A DNA stretch of 64,000 bases from Campylobacter sp. (lineage in GTDB: Bacteria > Campylobacterota > Campylobacteria > Campylobacterales > Campylobacteraceae): the NCBI RefSeq assembly GCF_019423325.1, contig NZ_JAHZBQ010000001.1, positions 744,001-808,000 of the forward strand. The letters are read 5' to 3'. Under the pieces are notes generated by a model. It was not told the DNA's origin. It searched no databases and saw nothing but the letters and a program-made list of their open reading frames with translations. Every line of letters starts with the position of its first letter. Position 1 is the first letter of the stretch. Both the position numbers and the translations under genes were made by a program. Of the stretch, positions 35,054 to 43,731 are shown one piece after another.

Positions 35054-35541
35054 GCACTTGCGCCTGGCGGGTGTCGCGTATAGAATTTAGCCGCACGCGG
35101 CTATAAATTTATAATAGATGTCCGCGCGGCGAAACTGAAATCGCAAGTAGGTCCGCGCGATTTCCCCTTTAAATTTAAGGCGCCGCAACTGAAGCGTTAA
35201 AATTTTACGATAAAATTTTGTAGTTATAGATTTGGTACGCGGTTAGATGCGCGCGAAATTTTATCGTCGAATTCGACAAGCAATTCGGCTCTACGCGCGA
35301 GGCGAGTTGTAAAAGACAGAGCCCAGGGCAGCAAGAAGAGGCAAATTTTAAAATTTAAAGCGGCGCGGCTGTTAAATTTAAAAGCACCCTGCTTTGCGAT
35401 GAAATTTTAAAATTTACGTGTCGCGCCTTTAAGACGCGCCATAAATTTAAAGCCGAGCAAGCCGGTCCGTGCGCCAAAGCAAAGCAAGTCAGCGACTTAA
35501 AAGCTTTGAAATTTTAAAAATTTAAGGATCATATAAATTTA
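35054..35541. other. 488-bp spacer inside the two-component pair, no gene seen
   Basis: No ORF with coding character. A small hairpin (TAGCCG/CGGCTA, 35088-35103) after the response regulator may end its transcript. The remainder is GC-rich runs alternating with AAATTT words. Confidence 0.45.
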
Positions 35542-36783
35542 ATGAAAGTAAGATCGTCGATTTTTTACACCATCACGTTCATCTTCGCGCTCGCTGCCGT
35601 GGGCGTTTCGCTCGCTCTACTCTGGCTCATTGGCTACGATCAGCAAAACTACACCCGCGAGCTAAACTCCAAATACTCCATCGTTGCGCGCGCGAACCTA
35701 TATCAAATGAGCAAGCTCATCAGCGACGTCGAATACGAACGGCAGGTCGCAAATTTCGAGTTTTCGACCATCCGCGATGAAGCCAAGCGCGATGAGATCA
35801 TCAAAGGCGCCGAAATTTTAGATAGCATCTCCGCAGACATCGGCTCTGCGGACATCTTGCTTTTTAAGCGCAAGCACTACTTAAAAATCACTCACGCTGG
35901 CGAGACGCGGCTTTTAAACGACAAGGAGTATCAGCCCTACCGCTACGATATTTTCAAGGCGATCTACGGCGTCATTTTGGTGATCATCCTGCTTGCGTAT
36001 ATCTTCATCATCCGCAAAATTCGCCCCCTTCGCAAGCTCAAACGCCAGATCGATAAATTTGCTAAAGGCGATCTTCAGATCAAGGACGTAAGCGTAGGAA
36101 ACGACGAAATTTCCGAGGTTTCGCACGCATTTTACGAGGCGGTCACGCAGATAAATAAGCTTAACGAATCACGCCATCTGTTTTTGCGAAACATAATGCA
36201 CGAGCTCAAAACTCCCATCACAAAGGGTCGCATCGCCGTCGAGATGATCGAGCACGGCAAAAATCAAGAGCGCCTCATCTCGGTCTTTGAGCGGCTGGAA
36301 AGCCTAATCAACGAATTTGCGGCGGTCGAGCGCGCGACCGCGGGTACGGCACTAATCGAACGCGGAATTTTTTCAATGGATGAAATTTTAAAAGAAGCGC
36401 TTAGTATCGCAATGATCGAGCCCGGCTGCGTGACGCTGGAAAATCCGCTAGGCCTAAGCCTAAACGTCGATCTGAAGCTCTTTTGCGTCGCGGTGAAAAA
36501 TTTAATCGACAACGCCGTAAAATACGCCGCAGACGGTAAAATTTTAATCCGCTTAGATGCCCAAACGATGGACTTCATAACGCTCGGAGAGCCGCTGCAG
36601 AAGGACTTTAGCTACTACAAAGAGGCCTTCGTCAAGGGCACGAACGCTAAGCAAAGCTTCGGCCTGGGGCTTTACATCGTCGATAACATCGCCAAGGCGC
36701 ACGGGCTAAAATTCCTCTACCGCAGGCAGGACGAGCTAAATGTCTTTTATTTCGAGGGGATCGAAAAGATAGCTGCGTTATGA
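35542..36783 (+). CDS. Sensor histidine kinase partner of the response regulator
   Basis: 413 residues: membrane helix (about 8-30), periplasmic sensor domain (about 32-134), second helix (about 139-157), HAMP-like linker, DHp helix with His220 in RNIMHELKTPITKGR, then an HATPase domain with the N box AVKNLIDNAVKYA and the G2 box FGLGLYIVDNIAKAHG. The usual DxGxG box is replaced by FITLGEPLQKDFSYYKEAF. A similar replacement (NxGxPL.. with SYY/EYY) occurs in epsilon kinases of the ArsS/CprS type, so this is probably a family trait and not decay. The stop overlaps the next gene by 4 bp. Confidence 0.88.
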   Translation: MKVRSSIFYTITFIFALAAVGVSLALLWLIGYDQQNYTRELNSKYSIVARANLYQMSKLISDVEYERQVANFEFSTIRDEAKRDEIIKGAEILDSISADIGSADILLFKRKHYLKITHAGETRLLNDKEYQPYRYDIFKAIYGVILVIILLAYIFIIRKIRPLRKLKRQIDKFAKGDLQIKDVSVGNDEISEVSHAFYEAVTQINKLNESRHLFLRNIMHELKTPITKGRIAVEMIEHGKNQERLISVFERLESLINEFAAVERATAGTALIERGIFSMDEILKEALSIAMIEPGCVTLENPLGLSLNVDLKLFCVAVKNLIDNAVKYAADGKILIRLDAQTMDFITLGEPLQKDFSYYKEAFVKGTNAKQSFGLGLYIVDNIAKAHGLKFLYRRQDELNVFYFEGIEKIAAL

Positions 36784-37226
36784 AATTTAAGCACATTTTT
36801 TATATTATTGCGCCAAAAATTCGAAATGAGAAGATGCGAAATTTCATATTTTTAGCGCTGTTTTTAAACGCGGTCATATTTTTTCTACCTCGCGGCGCAG
36901 AAGCTGAGAGCTTTATCACCGATGAGGAGTACGGCGCAATGCTGTATAAAAATCCGCGCGGCGTGGGCTGCGACAAGTGCCACGGCGAAAAGGGCGAGGG
37001 CTCGCTGATCGCGACATATAAAGAATTTAACCGCACCGCAGGCGCCTACTACGAGCGCTCTCTAAACGCACCGCCGATCAACAATCTCTCGCTTCAGGAG
37101 CTCGCCGACGGGATCAGCAGCTCGCGCGACGTGATGCCGAGCTACTTCCTGACGCAAAACGAGATCATCATCATCTACAAATATATAAAATCGATAAATC
37201 AACCCAAAAAGAAGGAGAAAAAATGA
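36780..37226 (+). CDS. Periplasmic monohaem cytochrome c-like protein
   Basis: 148 residues with one haem-binding CxxCH (GCDKCHGEKGEG) and a distal Met candidate in VMPSYFL. The ATG at 36780 forms an ATGA overlap with the kinase stop. A second ATG at 36834 gives a better signal peptide (MRNFIFLALFLNAV, ending AEA), so export may start there. The Lys-rich tail (KKKEKK) is odd. The same gene directly upstream of hemL is seen in C. jejuni (Cj0854c), as I recall. Role in electron transfer is inferred. Confidence 0.8.
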   Translation: MKFKHIFYIIAPKIRNEKMRNFIFLALFLNAVIFFLPRGAEAESFITDEEYGAMLYKNPRGVGCDKCHGEKGEGSLIATYKEFNRTAGAYYERSLNAPPINNLSLQELADGISSSRDVMPSYFLTQNEIIIIYKYIKSINQPKKKEKK

Positions 37227-38494
37227 ATAATCACGACGAATTTTTAGCGGCACAAAAACTTATCCCAGGCGGCGTAGATTCGCCAGTGCGAGCATTCGGT
37301 AACGTAGGCGGCGAGCCTTTTATGGTAGATCGCGGCGAGGGCTCGTACATCTACGACGTCGAGGGCAAAAAATATCTCGACTTCGTGCAGAGCTGGGGCC
37401 CGCTCATCTTCGGCCACGCCGATGCTGACATTGAGCGCGCCGTCGTGCAGACCGCTAAAAAGGGGCTAAGTTTCGGCGCATCCAGCCCGCTTGAGACGCA
37501 GCTTGCCTCGCTGGTGCTAAAAAATTTCGATTTCCTAGATAAGATCCGCTTTACCAGCAGCGGCACGGAAGCCACGATGAGCGCGATCCGTCTTGCGCGC
37601 GCCTTTAGCGGACGAGATAAAATTTTAAAATTTGAGGGTTGCTACCACGGCCACAGCGACAGCCTGCTCGTCAAAGCGGGCAGCGGCGCAAGCACCTTCG
37701 GTAACGCAAGCAGCGCGGGCGTGCCGCAGGATGTCGCGAAAAACACCTACCTAGCCAGATACAACGACATACAAAGCGTAAAGGACGTCCTAGCACAAAA
37801 CGACATCGGCACGATTATCATCGAGCCTATCGCGGGGAATATGGGCTTGGTGCCAGCGGATCCCGAATTTTTAACCGAGCTTCGCGCGCTGTGCGACGAG
37901 AAAAAGATCGTGCTGATAATAGACGAGGTAATGAGCGGCTTTCGTGCTAGCAAGCTAGGCAGCTACGGCATCTACGGCGTCCGCGGCGATCTGGTAACCT
38001 TCGGCAAGGTCATCGGCGGCGGTATGAGCGTGGCGGCGTTTGCGGGCAAGCGCGAAATCATGGATATGATAAGCCCGCTAGGAGCGGTGTATCAAGCGGG
38101 CACGCTAAGCGGAAACCCCGTCGCAATGGCTGCAGGCATCGCTAGCCTAAGTAAAATTTACGCTAACAGCGGCCTTTACGAAAGGCTCGGTGAGCTGGCG
38201 CGCAGGCTTACGGACGGGCTTTGCGCCATCGCGCAGCACCGCGGCATCGCGCTGCAAACCGCCTGCGTAGGCTCGATGTTCGGCTACTTTTTTGCAGACG
38301 AAGAGGTGCGCGACTATGACGGCGCCTTGCGGGCAGACACCGCGCGCTTTGCGAAATTTCACGGCGAGATGATTAAGCGCGGCGTATTTTTGGCGCCTAG
38401 TCAGTTTGAGACAGGCTTTATCTGCGCCAGCATGGACGAAGCGCAGATCGACTTTGCGCTAAACGCCGCGGATGAAGCGATGGCGGCGCTTTAA
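37223..38494 (+). CDS. hemL: Glutamate-1-semialdehyde aminotransferase
   Basis: PLP enzyme that makes 5-aminolevulinate from glutamate-1-semialdehyde in haem synthesis (C5 pathway). Length 423 is normal. Seen: PGGVDSPVRAFG at the N-terminus, the GTEATMSAIRLAR phosphate site, the IIDEVMSGFR stretch binding PLP and Lys262 in TFGKVIGGG. ATG with AAGGAG, overlapping the cytochrome gene by 4 bp, so a haem enzyme and a haem protein are translationally linked. Confidence 0.96.
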   Translation: MNNHDEFLAAQKLIPGGVDSPVRAFGNVGGEPFMVDRGEGSYIYDVEGKKYLDFVQSWGPLIFGHADADIERAVVQTAKKGLSFGASSPLETQLASLVLKNFDFLDKIRFTSSGTEATMSAIRLARAFSGRDKILKFEGCYHGHSDSLLVKAGSGASTFGNASSAGVPQDVAKNTYLARYNDIQSVKDVLAQNDIGTIIIEPIAGNMGLVPADPEFLTELRALCDEKKIVLIIDEVMSGFRASKLGSYGIYGVRGDLVTFGKVIGGGMSVAAFAGKREIMDMISPLGAVYQAGTLSGNPVAMAAGIASLSKIYANSGLYERLGELARRLTDGLCAIAQHRGIALQTACVGSMFGYFFADEEVRDYDGALRADTARFAKFHGEMIKRGVFLAPSQFETGFICASMDEAQIDFALNAADEAMAAL

Positions 38495-38525
38495 GGGCTA
38501 CGTTTTAAAATTTTACGGATTTTAG

Positions 38526-38825
38526 ATGAGAGTAACGAAAAATTTAAACAAAATCGCAAGGGGCGCCTGCGACATCAGTCTAGGCATCTCGATCGTCGTA
38601 GCGATCGGCATCGGCGTAGCGATCGGGCTTGGGCTGCGGCACCTCACGGGCTCGCTGCTTTTATTATGGCTTGGCATCGCTATCGGCATCGCGGCGGCGT
38701 TTTTGAACGTTTACCGCGCCTGCAAGGCGCTAAATTCGAGTCTAAAAGAGCTTGAAAACGATCCGAAATACAAGGCGGATCCGAAAAATTTCGACGACGA
38801 CGATGAATGGGATGAGCGGGATTGA
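38526..38825 (+). CDS. AtpZ/AtpI-like small membrane protein
   Basis: 99 residues with two membrane helices (about 20-41 and 46-68) and an acidic C-terminal tail (DDDDEWDERD). The pattern (GISIVVAIGIGVAIGLGLRHLTG then LLLLWLGIAIGIAAAFLNVYR) matches AtpZ/AtpI-type proteins, which assist F-ATPase c-ring assembly or carry Mg2+. Same position after hemL as in C. jejuni (Cj0852c), as I recall. Its TGA overlaps the TTG start of the next gene. Confidence 0.75.
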   Translation: MRVTKNLNKIARGACDISLGISIVVAIGIGVAIGLGLRHLTGSLLLLWLGIAIGIAAAFLNVYRACKALNSSLKELENDPKYKADPKNFDDDDEWDERD

Positions 38826-40033
38826 ATAGGCGGTTTTTGCTCATATATTGCGCGCTAAACGCGGCGTTTGTCCTGCTTGGGCTAGCGCTTTGCGGCGGCG
38901 GATTTTTCGGCACGGGCTCTTTCGGCGTGCGGGCGCTAGCGTGGCTTCTCAGCTTGGAGGCCGGATTTTTGGGCGCATTCGGCGCGGTATATTTTTCGTT
39001 TCGCGCTTACCGCAACAAGATAGAAGATGAGCTAAGAGCCGGCAAATACGATGAAATTTTGCAGCAAAGCTCTAAAAATTCCGCAGGTTTCATAAGCGGC
39101 GAAACTTCCGCAAACGATACGAATTCCGCAAGCTTTGGCGGCGAAAACCAAGGCGGTGCGAGCGGCGACGATAAAATTTCATACGGCAAAACTTGCAGCG
39201 GCGAAATTTTAAAGAGCGAGAATTTTAGCGGCGCAAATTCAGGCGCCGCAATTTCAAATTCTCAAAATTCCGAAGGCGCGGTAAATTTCACTAGCGGCGA
39301 GACCAGCACCGAAAACGATGATAGCCACGCTCTGTACGATGAGACCTCCGCCGAGCGCGCCGCAAGCTCCGCCGATATAAATTTTACTCGCGGCTCAAAT
39401 TTAGACGCCGAATACGGCAGAGCCGCCGCTAGCGAGTGCGACGTAAATTCCACCGAGAGCAGTCGCAACGAAACCTCTACTTGCGGCGCAACTGCTTTGG
39501 GACACGCCGCCGATAAATTTAATATGAATGGCAGCTCGACTTGCGGCAACTCACACGGCTGCATAAGCGACGAAGCTAGCGATAGTTCGCAAGGCGGCAT
39601 AGGCGAGCGTTGCGACGACTTGAAAAATGCAGCGAGCAGCGATCTGGACGGCGGCTTAGATAGCAGCGAGTGGAGCGATGGCACAGATAGCGGCAATCGT
39701 GGCGGCGATGTAAATAGCAGCGAGCTGGGCGACGGTACGAGTGATTTTGGAGGTGAGATTGGCGGCGCGCGCGACGTATCAAATAATAATTTCGACGGCG
39801 CGGACGGCAGCATTGATGGTTTGGATGATGAGCGCAAAAGAGGCGAGGTTCGGAGCAATTTCGTGGGGGCGTTTTTCTCTCCGTTTAAAATTTTGTCCTA
39901 CGCGGCGCTCGTGGCGGCGATCTACCTGCTTGCCAAGCTGTCATTGCTAAACCCGCTAGCTATTATATTGGGCGTTGCGATCATTCCTCTGGGCACGATG
40001 ATCGTTGCCTTCGCTGACAAAGACGCACGCTAA
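38822..40033 (+). CDS. Membrane protein with about 250-residue low-complexity insert
   Basis: 403 residues, TTG start overlapping the previous stop. Two N-terminal membrane helices (about 4-27 and 37-61) and two C-terminal ones (about 346-366 and 371-393) look like a small conserved membrane protein; the gene after the AtpZ-like protein in C. jejuni (Cj0851c) is, as I recall, far shorter. Between them, about 80-335, lies Ser/Gly/Asn/Asp/Glu/Ala-rich sequence without hydrophobic core. At DNA level the first half of the insert (39050-39510) carries an AAATTT, AAATTC or GAATTT/C word roughly every 20-40 bases. The insert faces one side of the membrane and is probably disordered. Confidence 0.7.
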   Translation: MNRRFLLIYCALNAAFVLLGLALCGGGFFGTGSFGVRALAWLLSLEAGFLGAFGAVYFSFRAYRNKIEDELRAGKYDEILQQSSKNSAGFISGETSANDTNSASFGGENQGGASGDDKISYGKTCSGEILKSENFSGANSGAAISNSQNSEGAVNFTSGETSTENDDSHALYDETSAERAASSADINFTRGSNLDAEYGRAAASECDVNSTESSRNETSTCGATALGHAADKFNMNGSSTCGNSHGCISDEASDSSQGGIGERCDDLKNAASSDLDGGLDSSEWSDGTDSGNRGGDVNSSELGDGTSDFGGEIGGARDVSNNNFDGADGSIDGLDDERKRGEVRSNFVGAFFSPFKILSYAALVAAIYLLAKLSLLNPLAIILGVAIIPLGTMIVAFADKDAR

Positions 40034-40387
40034 AGTTCAAACAGTGCGAGTGGACGCTTTAAATTTTAAAATTTAGCGTCAGCGGGATTGAGCGCAGATT
40101 GGCGCAGGATAAAATCGCGGCGATGCCCGCCACCGCAAGCTGCGCCACGGACACCGCGCGTTTCGGCACGTACCCGGGCGGGCTAAATTTATAAAATTTG
40201 CGGCGCGCATCTTTAAACTTCTGCGTAAATTCAGATCGTCGCGACGAGCCGTAGAAATTCTACGCAGCATTTAAGCGCGTAATTTTAAAATTAAATTTAA
40301 CCGCCGCAGATTGCAAATACAGCGCGAAATCCTTATCTATATTTAATTAAATTTTAGCTACCATTATGCAAAATTTGAGGAAAAATT
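40034..40387. other. Spacer before pyrD, no gene seen
   Basis: No ORF with coding character. Begins with a near-perfect 28-base palindrome (40053-40080) and contains several AAATTT words before the pyrD ribosome binding site (GAGGA). Confidence 0.45.
40053..40080 (+). terminator. Palindromic terminator-like hairpin
   Basis: The arms GACGCT and AGCGTC enclose AAATTTTAAAATTT, itself a palindrome, 19 bases after the stop of the membrane-protein gene. No U-run follows. It is notable that the hexamer palindrome forms the core of the hairpin. Confidence 0.45.
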
Positions 40388-42478
40388 ATGAATTACAATA
40401 CCTTGAAAAAAATCTTTTTTCTATTCGATCCAGAAACCGCCCACAAGATCGCAGAATTCGGACTTCGGGCACTCTATGCGACTCCGGGCGGGCTTGAGGC
40501 TTTGGCAAAATTCGGCGTTTATAAAGATGAAATTTTAACTCAAAATATATGGAATTTAAGCTTCGATAATCCAGTAGGTATCGCGGGCGGATTCGACAAA
40601 AACGCCACAATGATCGCGCCACTAGCTGCTCTTGGCTTCGGACACATCGATTTTGGCACCTTTACGCCGCGTCCTCAAAGCGGCAATCCTAAGCCGCGAC
40701 TTTTTCGCCTCGTTAGCGAGCAGAGCATTCAAAACGCGATGGGCTTTAACAACGAAGGTGCCGATGTTATCGAGCGTCGCGTGCGAAAAATTTATCCTTT
40801 TGTAATCCCGATCGCCGCAAATATCGGCAAAAACAAAGCCACCTCGAACGAGGACGCGCTAAGCGATTACGAAGCCTTGGGCCGTAAATTTAACGGGCTG
40901 TGCGATTTTTTTATCATCAACGTAAGCTCGCCGAACACCCCAAATCTGCGCGCTTTGCAAGAAAACAGCTTCATAAGCGAGCTGATCGGAGCGATGAAAA
41001 AGATCACGAACAGACCGCTCGTTTTAAAGCTGGCGCCCGATATGAGCGCGGATCAGGCGATAGCACTGTGCGAGTGCGCGGTGCAAAGCGGCGCAAGCGG
41101 CATCATCATAAACAACACGAGCGTCGATTATTCGCTAAGCCCCAACGCCAGGGACTTCGGCGGCCTAAGCGGCAGACTGATCACCGAAAAATCGCGAAAG
41201 CTTTTCGCGCAGGTCGCTCGCGAGCTCTTCGGCCGCACGATCCTAATCAGCTGCGGCGGCATAGACAGCGCGCAAGAGGCCTATGAGCGCATCAAATCGG
41301 GCGCGAGCCTGGTTCAAATTTTTACCGCCTTTATCTTCAAGGGTCCGTTCGTCGCAAAATCGATCAACGAGGGGCTCGCGAAGCTTCTGCGCGCAGACGG
41401 CTTTAATAGCATCGGCGAGGCGATCGGGGTAAATTTAAAAGCTCGCGCGGGCGAAGGATACGGCATCAGAAATGATCTGGCGGAAAATCTCGGCAACGGC
41501 GCGGATTTGCGCACTTACAAAAATAAAGACGCGGAAGCTAAAGCGGATAAAATTTCGAGTGCGACCGAAGGCGAGGAAACGGATGAAATTTCAAACGCGC
41601 CCGAAAGCAGGGATGCGGACGAAAATTCTAACGACGGCAAAAGTGAAATATCGAGTGCCCAAGCCGATAAAATTCCCGCCGTTCAAACAGATAAAATTTC
41701 GAGCGTTCAAGCAGATGAAATTTCGAGCGCTCAAACAAACTCAAGCTCCGAAGAGGATGAAATTTCTAGTGCTTCGGCAAATTTAAACGCCTTGGTAAGC
41801 GCAGATACCGCGACGGATCAAAGATCAATCGAGCAAAGCGGTGCGGAGAGCGAAAATTCAGAGATTAAAAGTAGCGCGGAAAGTAAAAATTCCGAGGTTA
41901 AAAACACAAAACGAAGCAGCGCAAAAAGCAAAAATTTAGAGGCTAAAAGCGCAAAGCAAAGCGGTGCGGATCGAAAGTCGGATAAAATTTCAAAAACTAC
42001 CTCCAAAAGCGACGTAAGCTCTAAATGCGATAAAATTTCAAAGGATGCTACGCAAAAAGACGCCGCGCAGAAGGATATTCCGCAGGATAATGACGCCTTA
42101 CAGAAGGACGCCTCGCAGCAGAAAGATGCCACAGCTAAAAATCTCTCGAAAAGCGACACAAAAAGCGAGAATTTAGAGGCCAAAAAAGCAAAACAAAGCG
42201 ACACGGCGAGTAAAACCGCCAAAACCAAAACCACGCCGAAAAATAAAACCACAACTGAAGCTGCACTAAAAAATGACATAGAAAGCAAAAATTCTAAAAC
42301 TAAAGCCGCGCCAAAAAGTAGCGCAGAAAGCAAAAGTTCCAAGAGCAAAAACGCAAAGCAAAGCAGCGCCAAAACTAAAAATTCCGAGGCCAAAGAGCTT
42401 AAAGAGGTTAAAGAAGCGAGCGGCGCCCAAGACGCGGAGCAAAACTCAAACAAAAAACGAAAGGCGAAAAAAGATTAA
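40388..42478 (+). CDS. pyrD: Dihydroorotate dehydrogenase (class 2) with 340-residue low-complexity tail
   Basis: Membrane-associated, quinone-linked flavoenzyme of pyrimidine synthesis. Residues 1-350 are a complete PyrD: N-terminal membrane-binding helices, GIAGGFDKNA, TPRPQSGNPKPR, the catalytic Ser in NVSSPNTPNLR, KLAPDMS, NNTSVDYS and SCGGIDSAQEAYERIK. Class 2 enzymes end here, but this frame continues for another 340 residues of Lys/Ser/Ala/Asp/Glu/Gln with repeats such as DKISSVQADEISSAQ and KSENLEAKKAKQS. There is no stop, frameshift or second start between. The tail should be disordered, is basic at its end and has no known domain. It ends in a TAATG overlap with the peptidase gene, so it is translated through. 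First gene of a five-gene operon. Confidence 0.93.
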   Translation: MNYNTLKKIFFLFDPETAHKIAEFGLRALYATPGGLEALAKFGVYKDEILTQNIWNLSFDNPVGIAGGFDKNATMIAPLAALGFGHIDFGTFTPRPQSGNPKPRLFRLVSEQSIQNAMGFNNEGADVIERRVRKIYPFVIPIAANIGKNKATSNEDALSDYEALGRKFNGLCDFFIINVSSPNTPNLRALQENSFISELIGAMKKITNRPLVLKLAPDMSADQAIALCECAVQSGASGIIINNTSVDYSLSPNARDFGGLSGRLITEKSRKLFAQVARELFGRTILISCGGIDSAQEAYERIKSGASLVQIFTAFIFKGPFVAKSINEGLAKLLRADGFNSIGEAIGVNLKARAGEGYGIRNDLAENLGNGADLRTYKNKDAEAKADKISSATEGEETDEISNAPESRDADENSNDGKSEISSAQADKIPAVQTDKISSVQADEISSAQTNSSSEEDEISSASANLNALVSADTATDQRSIEQSGAESENSEIKSSAESKNSEVKNTKRSSAKSKNLEAKSAKQSGADRKSDKISKTTSKSDVSSKCDKISKDATQKDAAQKDIPQDNDALQKDASQQKDATAKNLSKSDTKSENLEAKKAKQSDTASKTAKTKTTPKNKTTTEAALKNDIESKNSKTKAAPKSSAESKSSKSKNAKQSSAKTKNSEAKELKEVKEASGAQDAEQNSNKKRKAKKD
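41570..42470 (+). repeat. Degenerate repeats in the pyrD tail, dense in RAATTY
   Basis: Imperfect repeats with unit core GATAAAATTTC or GATGAAATTTC (Asp-Lys/Glu-Ile-Ser), followed by Lys/Ser/Ala units (AAAAATTC, GAATTTAGAGGC). Almost every unit carries AAATTT, AAATTC or GAATTT. They look like slippage or duplication products retained in frame. Confidence 0.6.
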
Positions 42479-43731
42479 TGTTTCCGAAATTTAAGAAAAT
42501 CACGCTACAAAACGGGCTTCAAATTTATCACATTCCGATGAATAAAGGCAGCGGCGTCATCAGCGTGGACGTGTTTTACAACGTCGGCTCGCGCGACGAG
42601 ACGATGGGCAAAAGCGGCATAGCGCACATGCTGGAGCATCTAAATTTTAAATCCACGAAAAATCGCAAGGCGGGCGAGTTCGACGCGATCGTAAAGGGCT
42701 TTGGCGGCGTAAATAACGCAAGCACGGGCTTTGATTACACGCACTACTTCATCAAGTGCGCGAGCTCAAATTTAGAGGTCTGCTTGGATCTTTACGCCGA
42801 CATAATGCAAAACTTAAGCCTCAAAGACAAAGAATTTCAGCCCGAGCGCAAGGTCGTGCTCGAGGAGCGGCTGTGGCGCACCGATAACGATCCGTTCGGA
42901 TACCTATTTTTCAGGCTATATAACGCCGCGTTTTTGTACCACCCGTACCACTGGACGCCGATCGGCTTTCGTAAGGATATCGAAAACTGGGGTATCAAAG
43001 ATATCAAAGAATTTCACGCTAAATTTTATCAGCCGCAAAACGCCGTGCTGCTGATCACCGGCGACATCGGCGAAAAGGCTGCGTTTGATGCGGCTAAAAA
43101 ATACTTCGCGTCCGTAAAAAACAAAAGCGAAATTCCGCGCCTTCACTGCACCGAGCCCGCGCAAGACGGCGAGAAGCTTAGCGTTATTTACAAAAGCAGC
43201 GAGGCGCAGATCGTGGCGGTCGCCTTTAAAATTCCGCCGTTTAACCACGCCGACGCCGCGGCGATCAAAGCGATGGATATATATCTTAGCGGCGGCAAGA
43301 GCTCACTTTTGCAGCGCGTGCTGGTCGATGAGAAAAAGCTCGCCAATCAGATCAACATCTACGATATGAGCGCCAAGGACGAGAATTTATTTATAGTCTT
43401 TGCCGTTTGCAACCAAGGCGTAAGCGGCGAGGCGCTGAGAGATGAAATTTTAACGCTGATCGAAAAAGCCAAAAAAGCTAAAATAAGCGACGACGATATG
43501 CTAAAGATCAAAAACACCCTAAGCAGCGATCTTATCTACTCCCTCGACAGCGCTAGCAAGGTAGCGCAGATGTACGGCAGCTACATCGTCCGCGGCGATC
43601 TGGACGCGCTATTTAGGCTGGAGCGTGAAATCAAAAGTCTAGATAAAAACGCGGTTAAAAAAGCGATGAAAACCTATCTAAGCCTTAAAAGCTCCACAAG
43701 CATTATCTTACGAAAGGAAAACGATGAATAA
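42478..43731 (+). CDS. M16-family zinc peptidase
   Basis: 417 residues, a pitrilysin-type peptidase of the short bacterial kind. Seen: the inverted zinc motif His50-x-x-Glu53-His54 (HMLEH), the downstream metal-ligand Glu in VVLEERLWR, and the R/Y-type second domain. No signal peptide, so cytoplasmic or membrane-associated. It starts in a TAATG overlap with pyrD and its end overlaps dapA by 8 bp. Order pyrD-peptidase-dapA is the same as in C. jejuni (Cj0804-Cj0806), as I recall. Substrate unknown. Confidence 0.92.
   Translation: MFPKFKKITLQNGLQIYHIPMNKGSGVISVDVFYNVGSRDETMGKSGIAHMLEHLNFKSTKNRKAGEFDAIVKGFGGVNNASTGFDYTHYFIKCASSNLEVCLDLYADIMQNLSLKDKEFQPERKVVLEERLWRTDNDPFGYLFFRLYNAAFLYHPYHWTPIGFRKDIENWGIKDIKEFHAKFYQPQNAVLLITGDIGEKAAFDAAKKYFASVKNKSEIPRLHCTEPAQDGEKLSVIYKSSEAQIVAVAFKIPPFNHADAAAIKAMDIYLSGGKSSLLQRVLVDEKKLANQINIYDMSAKDENLFIVFAVCNQGVSGEALRDEILTLIEKAKKAKISDDDMLKIKNTLSSDLIYSLDSASKVAQMYGSYIVRGDLDALFRLEREIKSLDKNAVKKAMKTYLSLKSSTSIILRKENDE

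Noticed and set aside
39262..39858. A 198-codon minus-strand ORF inside the low-complexity insert
   Set aside because: Antisense of a Ser/Gly-rich frame, giving Ser/Pro/Leu bias; no start context.
41818..42453. A 211-codon hydrophobic minus-strand ORF opposite the PyrD tail
   Set aside because: Mirror of the Lys/Ser/Ala-rich sense frame (Leu/Phe/Ser output). Looks like a membrane protein only because of complementarity.
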